DNA of 12,507 nucleotides, taken from Caulobacteraceae bacterium (GTDB lineage: Bacteria; Pseudomonadota; Alphaproteobacteria; Caulobacterales; Caulobacteraceae). The notes beneath the pieces were generated by a model that worked only from the letters and a program-made list of their open reading frames with translations, was not told the DNA's origin and searched no databases. Each line of letters begins with the position of its first letter. Position 1 is the first letter of the stretch. This document shows, one piece after another, positions 7,279-12,507 of this stretch. The position numbers and the translations under genes are program-made. The DNA is taken from NCBI GenBank assembly GCA_003136615.1, contig PLFA01000110.1, positions 3,307 to 15,813 of the forward strand. Direction: 5' to 3'.

Positions 7279-7881
7279 ATGAAACGCGTTGTGGTCTGGA
7301 TCGCCTTCGGCGCCCTGGCGGTCCTGGCCGTCGGGCTCCTGGCGATACAGCTCTCGGGCCCGTCGCCGGCGCCGGCGACCCAGAGCGTGCAGACGGGCCC
7401 CGTGATCGGCGGTCCGTTCCATCTTACCAATCAGGCCGGGGCGCCCGCGGACCAGCGCCTGCTCCTGGGCAAATGGACGGCGGTGTTCTTCGGTTACACC
7501 TATTGCCCCGATGTCTGCCCCACCACCCTGGCGGCGCTTGGCCAGGTCAGCGATGATCTGGGCGCGGACCAAAAACGGTTCCAGGTCGTCTTCATCAGCG
7601 TCGACCCCGGGCGCGACACGCCAAAGGTGCTTGGGCGATATCTCTCGAGCTCTGCCTTTCCCAAGGGCGCCATCGGCCTGACGGGGACCCCCGCCCAGAT
7701 CGCGGATGTCGCCCGCGCCTATCACGTCTTTTATCAGAAGGTCCCTCAAGGGACTTCTTACGTGATGGACCACACCGCCGTGGTCTATCTCATGGACCCC
7801 AAGGGCCAGTTCACGGCGCCCCTCGATGTAACCGCGCCCCCGGCCCAGGTGGCGGAACACCTGCGCCAGGTGATGGATTGA
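7279..7881 (+). CDS. senC: SCO1/SenC family copper chaperone for cytochrome c oxidase
   Basis: This 200-residue thioredoxin-fold protein is anchored in the inner membrane by a single N-terminal helix (residues 4-24) and faces the periplasm. SCO/SenC/PrrC proteins deliver or reduce copper for the CuA or CuB site of haem-copper oxidases. The copper ligands are all present: Cys76 and Cys80 in TYCPDVCPTTL, and His165 in VMDHTAVVYL. The family segments KWTAVFFGYTYCPDVCP and FISVDPGRDTP are intact. The start is the ATG preceded by GAGG at 7267-7270, 8 nt away; the frame is open further upstream but runs through the regB leader. It is divergent from regB, and its presence beside regB and regA is a hallmark of this regulon. 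That context suggests redox-controlled oxidase assembly. Confidence 0.95.
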   Translation: MKRVVVWIAFGALAVLAVGLLAIQLSGPSPAPATQSVQTGPVIGGPFHLTNQAGAPADQRLLLGKWTAVFFGYTYCPDVCPTTLAALGQVSDDLGADQKRFQVVFISVDPGRDTPKVLGRYLSSSAFPKGAIGLTGTPAQIADVARAYHVFYQKVPQGTSYVMDHTAVVYLMDPKGQFTAPLDVTAPPAQVAEHLRQVMD

Positions 7882-7886
7882 TGGCG

Positions 7887-7908
7887 AGAGGGCCCGCTCC
7901 CGCCCTTT
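7887..7908 (+). terminator. Weak stem-loop after senC
   Basis: AGAGGGC (7887-7893) can pair with GCCCTTT (7902-7908), with one G-U pair and an 8-nt loop. It starts 6 nt after the senC stop. Only three T residues follow, and they lie within the stem, so this is at best a weak intrinsic terminator separating senC from phaZ. Confidence 0.3.
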
Positions 7909-7963
7909 CATCGCGGGGCGCGACCGCTTAAGGTGACGACGCGGGACCCTGCTCGGAGATCGG

Positions 7964-9214
7964 ATGCTTTACGCGTTTCATGAAGCGGCCTTCGGCATGG
8001 CCGCCCCCTTGCGTCTCGGCGCGGAGATCACGCGCCATTTCTGGCGCTCGCCCCTCAATCCGGCCGGCGAGACGGATATGGGCCGCACCCTTTTCGCCTC
8101 GGCCGATGTGGTGGCGAATATGACCCGTCGCTATGGCAAGCCCGCCTGGCGAATCGAAGAGGTGACGATTGGCGGCCATCCGGTGGCGGTTTCCATGGAA
8201 ACTCCCTGGCGGACCCCCTGGGTGAAGCTGCGCCATTTCCGGCGCGATCCCGAGGGTCTCGCCGCCGCCGGCGCGGACGTGGAACGGCCCCCGCTGCTGA
8301 TCGTCGCGCCGCTCTCGGGCCATTACGCGACCCTGCTGCGCGGCACGGTCACGGCGTTCCTCGCCGATTTCGACGTCTATATCACCGACTGGTCCAATGC
8401 CCGGGATGTTCCCATCGCCGCGGGACGCTTCGGTCTGGCGGACTATATCGACACGATCGGCGGCATGCTGAACCATATCGGTCGGCGCGCCCACGTGGTC
8501 GCCGTCTGCCAGCCCGGGCCGCCGGTCCTCGCTCAGACCGCCTTGATGGCGGCCGATGGCCATGCCTCGCGCCCCGCCAGCCTGACCCTCATGGGATCGC
8601 CCATTGATGCGCGGCTGGCGCCCACCAAGGTCAACTCCCTCGCCGAGGCCAAGCCCTTCGCCTGGTTCGAGTCGCGGATGATCGACACGGTTCCCTGGCC
8701 GTGGCTGGGCTCCATGCGGCGGGTCTATCCCGGCTTCGTGCAGCTCTACAGCTTCATGTCCATGAACGCCGACGCCCACCAGGACGCTCACCGCCGCTAC
8801 TTCGCCGATCTGGTGAAGGGTGACGGCGAGCCGGCCGAGCGGCATCGCGAATTCTACGACGAATATCTCAGCGTCCTGGACATGACCGAGGAGTTCTATC
8901 TGGAGACCATCGATGTGGTCTTTCAGCGATATCTCCTGGCCAAGGGTGAATGGGTCCATCGGGGTCGCAAGGTCGAGCTCTCCGCCCTCACCGACGTCGC
9001 CCTGATGACCGTGGAGGGCGAGAACGACGATATTTCCGGCGTCGGCCAGACCCAGGCGGCCCATGGCCTTTGCCCGGGCCTGCCCGAGAGCCTGCGGGAG
9101 CTTTATGTACAGCCCGGCGTCGGCCACTATGGGGTCTTTAACGGCCGCCGGTTTGTCGCCGAGATCTATCCCCGGGTGCGTGATTTCATCGCGCGGAGCG
9201 AAGCGGCGCTTTAA
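7964..9214 (+). CDS. phaZ: Intracellular polyhydroxyalkanoate (PHB) depolymerase
   Basis: This 416-residue alpha/beta-hydrolase releases monomers from the cell's own polyhydroxybutyrate granules. It matches the PhaZ1 type of intracellular depolymerase, which uses a nucleophilic cysteine in place of serine. Cys182 lies in VAVCQPGPPVLAQTAL, the acid is Asp355 or Asp356 in EGENDDISG, and the histidine is His388 in PGVGHYGVFNGRRF. The N-terminal segment resembling MLYAFHEAAFGMAAPLR and the PLSGHYATLLRGTV region (116-129) are also typical. The length is normal. There is no signal peptide, in keeping with action on intracellular granules. GGAG lies 6-7 nt before the ATG. It is on the same strand as senC, 82 bp downstream, with a weak hairpin between. 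A YgjP-type peptidase follows after 57 bp. Confidence 0.93.
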   Translation: MLYAFHEAAFGMAAPLRLGAEITRHFWRSPLNPAGETDMGRTLFASADVVANMTRRYGKPAWRIEEVTIGGHPVAVSMETPWRTPWVKLRHFRRDPEGLAAAGADVERPPLLIVAPLSGHYATLLRGTVTAFLADFDVYITDWSNARDVPIAAGRFGLADYIDTIGGMLNHIGRRAHVVAVCQPGPPVLAQTALMAADGHASRPASLTLMGSPIDARLAPTKVNSLAEAKPFAWFESRMIDTVPWPWLGSMRRVYPGFVQLYSFMSMNADAHQDAHRRYFADLVKGDGEPAERHREFYDEYLSVLDMTEEFYLETIDVVFQRYLLAKGEWVHRGRKVELSALTDVALMTVEGENDDISGVGQTQAAHGLCPGLPESLRELYVQPGVGHYGVFNGRRFVAEIYPRVRDFIARSEAAL

Positions 9215-9271
9215 GGTTCCGGCACGCGGGGGCGATTCGGCCCCTGATATTGCCCGGACCGGCGCCTTGAA

Positions 9272-10009
9272 ATGAGCCTCTTTGGACCGCGCTATGAGGA
9301 CGGGCAGCACCTTGATCTGGGCGGAGTCAAGGTCCGTCTGCGCGTCAGCGGTCGGGCCAGGCGGATATCTCTTAAAGTAGATCAGCGCAGCGGCGAGGTT
9401 TTGGCCGTGGCGCCCACGCGCGCGCTCCTGGGCGAAGCGGCGGGGTTCGCCAGGTCCCGGCGGGACTGGCTGTCGGACCAGATCGCCCGGGTTCCTCCGC
9501 CGGCCCCGGCCTTGGCGGGCGGCCAGGTCATGCAGGTGCTGGATGAGCTTTGGCGGCTTAACCCCGACGGACGCCGCCCGCGCCTCAGCCCCCCGGCGAC
9601 CGACGGGGTCAGGGAGCTTCGCGGTTGCGGGGCCGGGGAGGTCGATCCCGTTCTGGTCAGGCGCGCCGTCATCCGCGAGGCCCTTTGCGCCTTCGAGGCC
9701 CGCGCCGCGCATCACTGCGAGCGCCTCGGCGTTCCGCCGCCGCCCCTGCGCCTCATCGACGCGCGCACGCGATGGGGCTCCTGCACCCCGGCTCAGCGGG
9801 GTCGCCCGGCCTCCATCCGCCTTTCCTGGCGCTTGGCGCTTGGGCCGTTTGGGGTGGCCGACTACGTGGTCGCCCACGAATGCGCGCACCTTCTCGAAGC
9901 CAATCACGGGCCCAGATTCTGGGCTCTGGTGGAGCGGCTGGTGGGGAATCCCAAGGCCTTGCGCGGCTGGCTGAAAACTAAGGGCGGAAGCCTGCACGCG
10001 CTGCTGTGA
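9272..10009 (+). CDS. YgjP-type zinc metallopeptidase (DUF45, WLM/SprT-like)
   Basis: This 245-residue protein belongs to the YgjP family (DUF45, M48-like). The zinc site is HECAH (His202, Glu203, His206), followed by NHGPRFW with His212 as the likely third ligand. The preceding family motif DARTRWGSC (163-171) is intact. An N-terminal beta-rich part (about 15-50) matches the usual first half of the family. There is no signal peptide or membrane segment, so it is probably cytoplasmic. The physiological substrate of the family is not settled. No good Shine-Dalgarno precedes the ATG; the upstream phaZ stop is 57 bp away, so the two may share a transcript. It converges with the 153-residue protein gene on the other strand, with a hairpin between. 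Confidence 0.9.
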   Translation: MSLFGPRYEDGQHLDLGGVKVRLRVSGRARRISLKVDQRSGEVLAVAPTRALLGEAAGFARSRRDWLSDQIARVPPPAPALAGGQVMQVLDELWRLNPDGRRPRLSPPATDGVRELRGCGAGEVDPVLVRRAVIREALCAFEARAAHHCERLGVPPPPLRLIDARTRWGSCTPAQRGRPASIRLSWRLALGPFGVADYVVAHECAHLLEANHGPRFWALVERLVGNPKALRGWLKTKGGSLHALL

Positions 10010-10069
10010 TCTGCCGGCCGCCACCGAATCCGCGCTACCATGGGCCTCTCGACGGAGTGGCCCGGGGGG

Positions 10070-10099
10070 AAGGCCGGCGGCGGCCCCTCCGGCGGCCTT
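10070..10099. terminator. Possible bidirectional stem-loop between convergent genes
   Basis: AAGGCCG (10070-10076) pairs with CGGCCTT (10093-10099), with a GC-rich loop that could pair further. It lies in the roughly 90-bp gap between the stops of the YgjP-type gene (plus strand) and the 153-residue gene (minus strand), and touches the latter's stop codon. No T-run follows on either strand, so it is only a candidate terminator. Confidence 0.3.
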
Positions 10100-10560
10100 C
10101 AGCCCTCGCCGGTCCAGCGACCCACGAGGGGGATCACGCCCAGATCCTTACAGATGGCCATGACAGCGCCCGACAGACTGAGGCTGAGATAGGCGTCGAA
10201 GCGTGGACCCTCGGCCAGCTTCTCATGGAGTTCGTTCCGCAGGCGTTCCATTTGCGCTTCGTCGCGATCCTCGTCGCCAAATCCCGGCTTGATGGCTTCA
10301 AGGACATTCTCGCGAACCTCCTCACGGAAGGCGGACAGGTCCTTTTCCGGGCGGGGAAGGTGGCCCACGGGCGGCGGCGGGAATTGGGGGAGGGGGCAGG
10401 AGGGTGGATTGCTGGCGAGCAGGGCGGTGATCTCGTTTTCGATCCGCATCTGAAGACTAATGGCAAAGCGCACGTTGTGGGACCGGCGCGCGTAAGCGAC
10501 GACCGGATCGGAGTCATAGGGGAAATCCATCCGCGGCGAGGGCCATTTCAGATCATCCAT
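10099..10560 (-). CDS. Hypothetical protein, 153 residues
   Basis: I do not recognise this protein family. It has 153 residues and no signal peptide or membrane segment. Residues 1-50 are mixed and include a helix-like stretch (about 29-49). A Pro-rich linker (52-72, including PPPP) leads to a strongly charged, probably helical part (about 73-117, rich in Glu, Arg and Asp). The end (about 121-149) is more hydrophobic and includes LSLSLSGAVMAICKDLGVIP. This ordered layout and protein-like composition argue for a real gene. The start is the first ATG; a GAGG lies about 13 nt upstream and is not convincing, and Met11 (position 10530) is an alternative. It is the third gene on the minus strand after the BLUF-B12 gene and the 91-residue gene, with a 105-bp gap holding a hairpin. 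Any link to light sensing is only positional. Confidence 0.65.
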   Translation of the reverse strand: MDDLKWPSPRMDFPYDSDPVVAYARRSHNVRFAISLQMRIENEITALLASNPPSCPLPQFPPPPVGHLPRPEKDLSAFREEVRENVLEAIKPGFGDEDRDEAQMERLRNELHEKLAEGPRFDAYLSLSLSGAVMAICKDLGVIPLVGRWTGEG

Positions 10561-10614
10561 GACGGGCGTGGCCTCGCGCGCGTTCTTAAGCTCCGATAGC
10601 GCCTGATGCCGAAC

Positions 10615-10647
10615 CGCCTTTGCTCCGCCCTGATCCTTAGCAAGGCG
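10615..10647. other. Stem-loop in the gap between the 91- and 153-residue genes
   Basis: CGCCTTTGC (10615-10623) pairs with GCAAGGCG (10640-10647), with one bulged T and a 16-nt loop. It sits in the 105-bp spacer (10561-10665) about 18 nt past the stop of the 91-residue gene. It lacks a U-tract in the minus-strand reading, so it could be a weak terminator, an mRNA-processing or stability element, or chance. The rest of the spacer shows nothing else clear. Confidence 0.3.
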
Positions 10648-10665
10648 TGCTGACCACCCCGCTAT

Positions 10666-10941
10666 TCATCGAACCTTTTCCGTCTCCTTAGGCGCTGAAA
10701 CCCGGCGCGTCTTGGTCTCGGCTTTGGGCTTTGGCAGAAGTCGGAAGCGCGTCTGGCACCAGGCGAAATCAACACCGACGTCCAGCAGAGCATCGGAACG
10801 CCCGCATGGGCAGGCAAAGTCCATGACCCCGGTGACGCGATAAGTCTCCCCGGCCTGCAGGGGAACGGGCCTGCCAGTGACATGGTTCGGGGCGGCGTTT
10901 ACGCAGAGAACAAGATCGCCGGGGCCGATAGCGTCGCTCAT
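10666..10941 (-). CDS. Hypothetical small protein, 91 residues
   Basis: I do not recognise this family with confidence. The 91-residue protein opens with a beta-rich stretch: GPGDLVLCVN, then RPVPLQAGETYRVTGVMD. It looks like a small SH3/KOW-like barrel, similar in style to short alphaproteobacterial and phage proteins. A CPCG motif (Cys-Pro-Cys) and a later DFAWCQTRFRLLP segment leave four cysteines in all, so a metal site or disulfide is possible. The last 20 residues are Lys/Arg-rich and probably disordered. The start is the ATG reading MSDAIGP, preceded by GGAA 5 nt upstream; a TTG three codons earlier is less likely. It begins 36 bp after the BLUF-B12 stop on the same strand, so co-transcription is likely. 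No function can be assigned. Confidence 0.65.
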   Translation of the reverse strand: MSDAIGPGDLVLCVNAAPNHVTGRPVPLQAGETYRVTGVMDFACPCGRSDALLDVGVDFAWCQTRFRLLPKPKAETKTRRVSAPKETEKVR

Positions 10942-10977
10942 CGCTTCCAACGATTGCCTTGCCGACTCCGGCTGCGG

Positions 10978-12249
10978 TTAGGATTCGGTCGGGCTAGACG
11001 GCTTGGCGAGCTTTTCGACCCTGCGCGAGAGGGCGGGCGTGATCATTCGGACCAGATCGATGGGTTGCAAGGCGTCGGTCTCGATATTGTCCGGCGCCGA
11101 TGCGTCCTCGGTGTTGAAACGGTGGGTGAACAGCCAGTAGTCCAGATCCCCGACGGCGTCCCCGGCGGATGTGTAATGGATGTCGGCGCCGACCCGGTCC
11201 GCCTGCCGCGAAGGCTCCGTCCTGAAGGCCCGCCCGCCCACGATAACCGCCATGGTCGGGTTTTGAGACGCCGCCCGAACATCGCTTATGGTCTTGACGA
11301 GCGCGGCCAACCGTTCGCGCCGGGTGAAGACGTCGCTCAGCGTCAGGGCGATGGCGTCGAACCAGTGGGTGCTGACCAGGCCCACAAGCTCGGCGTCGGA
11401 TTTGGGAAACTCGGCCTGAACGCTCCAACCGGCCTGACGGAAGAAGCCACCCAAAAGTGTGGCGCCCAGCAAGTGGGTTTCCCGTGGCGGCGGGGTTATC
11501 AGGACGCTCTGGCCGGTGATCGCCACGCGCCGGCCGGCCGCCTGGCCGGCTTCGAGGCCCCGGGCGAGGTTCTGGAGTTTTGACAGGGCTATCGTCACGG
11601 CAAAGCTGTCGCAGCGGTCATCGCACCACCAATCGCCGAGGAGATGGGCCGCGGGCTCGAGGAGACGACGACAGATCACGCGGACCTCGTCTCCGACGGC
11701 GCGTCGGTCACGAACCAAAGATTCGAGACCGGCTTCATCGCCGGCCAGGGCGAGTTCCGCGATCCGCCAAGGTCCAGACGCCTCCGGTATGTCGGTCTCG
11801 GCGGTTAAGACGTTTTCTGCGACCAAGGCTTGTTGAACCAAGGCTTCCGGCGCCAGACTGCCCAGTAACGGTCGCTCGCCATCAGGACGGCGGACAAATC
11901 TCAGATCCCATTCACTGAACAGGCGCACGGGGGTGACGCCCTCACCGAGCAGCTCGATATCACAGTGCCGCTCATCGTCCTTGATCGACGACCACAGGCC
12001 CTCAAGCGCGGTCCCGGGCCCCTCAAGCCACTGGAAGAAGCGGTCCCCCTCGTGAACCAGCATTCCGGTGACGCCGAACTGCCTGTTTCGCTCCCGCGCC
12101 TCGTCCACCAGTCGGTCCAGATCATCGGAACTTGGCCGGCGTTTCGCCCGACTCTGGTAGCAGAGGGTCGCCAGGGGCGGCCCCGCGCGCGCCTCGGATG
12201 GATTTGAATAATCCGTCTGGCGCCGGCCGGCTGGGTCCGTGGTTCCCAT
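10978..12249 (-). CDS. AppA-like BLUF and cobalamin-binding-domain photoreceptor
   Basis: This 423-residue soluble protein fuses a BLUF blue-light flavin domain (about 26-121) to a B12-binding-like domain (about 185-375), the layout of AppA from Rhodobacter. BLUF positions align with AppA at a constant offset of 10: Tyr31 (AppA Tyr21), Asn55 (Asn45), Gln73 in FFQWLEG (Gln63) and Trp114 (Trp104). Leu116 replaces Met106 and Arg54 replaces His44. In the second domain, ETHLLG (257-262, His259) resembles the DxHxxG cobalamin motif, and GG (338-339) is in the usual later position. The Wx9EH motif of CarH-type domains is absent. AppA itself binds haem there. The C-terminal tail lacks AppA's Cys-rich end. 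The ATG is chosen over a GTG four codons upstream because GGAG (12256-12259) lies 6 nt before it. It leads a minus-strand group with two small unknown genes. Confidence 0.9.
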   Translation of the reverse strand: MGTTDPAGRRQTDYSNPSEARAGPPLATLCYQSRAKRRPSSDDLDRLVDEARERNRQFGVTGMLVHEGDRFFQWLEGPGTALEGLWSSIKDDERHCDIELLGEGVTPVRLFSEWDLRFVRRPDGERPLLGSLAPEALVQQALVAENVLTAETDIPEASGPWRIAELALAGDEAGLESLVRDRRAVGDEVRVICRRLLEPAAHLLGDWWCDDRCDSFAVTIALSKLQNLARGLEAGQAAGRRVAITGQSVLITPPPRETHLLGATLLGGFFRQAGWSVQAEFPKSDAELVGLVSTHWFDAIALTLSDVFTRRERLAALVKTISDVRAASQNPTMAVIVGGRAFRTEPSRQADRVGADIHYTSAGDAVGDLDYWLFTHRFNTEDASAPDNIETDALQPIDLVRMITPALSRRVEKLAKPSSPTES

Positions 12250-12273
12250 GGCGATCTCCACTTCCCGTTGTCA

Positions 12274-12293
12274 CGCCAGCCTCATGTCTGGCG
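12274..12293. promoter_or_regulatory. Leader stem-loop before the BLUF-B12 gene
   Basis: CGCCAG (12274-12279) and CTGGCG (12288-12293) form a perfect 6-bp stem with an 8-nt loop. It lies 25-44 nt before the ATG, just upstream of the ribosome binding site. It could affect translation or mRNA stability, or be an operator. It is far too small to be a cobalamin riboswitch. Confidence 0.35.
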
Positions 12294-12372
12294 CGATATT
12301 GGTGAGGAACTCCGCCGCCGATCGGGGGACAACCGAATTCCAATTTTGGTGTGCTGCTCGGTGAAGAACCGA

Positions 12373-12419
12373 TGTTTGCTGGGTAACAAAGTCCGCCAAG
12401 ACACGATGTTGTCAAGACA
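12373..12419 (-). promoter_or_regulatory. Candidate promoter/operator of the BLUF-B12 gene
   Basis: On the minus strand a perfect TTGACA (12410-12415) is followed 19 nt later by a poor -10-like TTTGTT (12385-12390). TGTCTTG occurs twice, 16 bp apart (12413-12419 and 12397-12403), overlapping and following the -35 box. An interrupted inverted repeat TGTT-N8-AACA (12373-12388) covers the -10 area. A strong -35 with a weak -10 and repeats on top suggests a regulated promoter, but nothing here proves it. The rest of 12262-12507 shows no convincing gene. Confidence 0.3.
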
Positions 12420-12507
12420 GATAAACGCCTCGCCGGATCACTTCCGTGGGAAACCGCCGCAGGTTCTCTCGGAGTCTAGAACGGAACAGGCACGCGCTTA
12501 GGCTTGG

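Noticed and set aside
7207..7911. A 235-codon N-terminal extension of regB, open across the whole of senC
   Set aside because: It is antisense to the clearly coding senC gene and shows no family similarity. RegB homology begins only after the ATG at 7206.
7928..10024. Very long open frame (698 codons) on the minus strand opposite phaZ and the YgjP-type gene
   Set aside because: Long antisense frames are common in GC-rich DNA. Its translation is low-complexity Gly/Arg/His-rich, and both plus-strand genes have complete catalytic motifs.
10882..11583. Plus-strand open frame of 233 codons opposite the BLUF-B12 gene
   Set aside because: It is antisense to a gene with clear BLUF and B12-domain motifs, has no recognisable domain and has no good ribosome binding site.
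12122..12415. Minus-strand 97-codon open frame upstream of and overlapping the BLUF-B12 start
   Set aside because: It overlaps the BLUF-B12 coding start in another frame and crosses the candidate promoter. Its composition is low-complexity Gly/Ser/Pro.
12268..12501. Possible 77-residue plus-strand gene at the right end
   Set aside because: It needs a TTG start, has no ribosome binding site, and its sequence is not protein-like. The region is better explained as the control region of the BLUF-B12 gene.
12250..12507. A PpsR/CrtJ site (TGT-N12-ACA) or a cobalamin riboswitch upstream of the photoreceptor
   Set aside because: I checked each TGT in the leader by eye and found no ACA at the right distance; the nearest has a 10-nt gap. 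The leader is also too short and lacks the structure of a B12 riboswitch.

Overview
This is a GC-rich, gene-dense stretch of bacterial chromosome, most likely from an alphaproteobacterium. The RegB/RegA/SenC redox regulon genes and the gene order rmuC-def-fmt-truA next to dapE suggest Caulobacterales or a relative. That placement is inferred from gene content and order, without a database search. I see no tRNA, rRNA, CRISPR array, insertion sequence or phage integration site.

Left part (1-5164), housekeeping. A tightly packed plus-strand set reads rmuC, def, fmt, truA. rmuC and def overlap by 4 nt, and fmt and truA by 1 nt. def and fmt make the peptide deformylase / formyl-Met-tRNA pair that opens and closes the formylation cycle, and truA modifies tRNA. 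dapE (lysine/meso-diaminopimelate synthesis) runs toward truA and overlaps its end by 31 nt. A small cupin protein is divergent from dapE.

Middle part (5165-10009), redox control and storage polymer. regA and regB lie on the minus strand as a two-component system of the RegB/RegA (PrrB/PrrA, ActS/ActR) type. senC/sco1, a copper chaperone for cytochrome oxidase, is divergent from regB. Their shared 72-bp spacer holds a 16-bp perfect palindrome. Next, on the plus strand, come an intracellular polyhydroxyalkanoate depolymerase (phaZ) and a YgjP-type zinc metallopeptidase.

Right part (10099-12507), the most unusual region. A minus-strand group begins with a 423-residue protein joining an N-terminal BLUF blue-light (flavin) domain to a C-terminal cobalamin-binding-like domain. 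This is the architecture of AppA, the light and redox antirepressor of purple bacteria. Two unrecognised small proteins of 91 and 153 residues follow on the same strand. The leader of the BLUF gene holds a stem-loop, a TTGACA box and short repeats that could form its control region.

Taken together, the window carries two sensors of the kind that jointly control photosystem and respiratory genes in phototrophic alphaproteobacteria: a quinone/thiol redox sensor (RegB) and a flavin/tetrapyrrole sensor (AppA-like). No photosynthesis structural gene, ppsR or aerR is present here, so what the AppA-like protein controls remains open.
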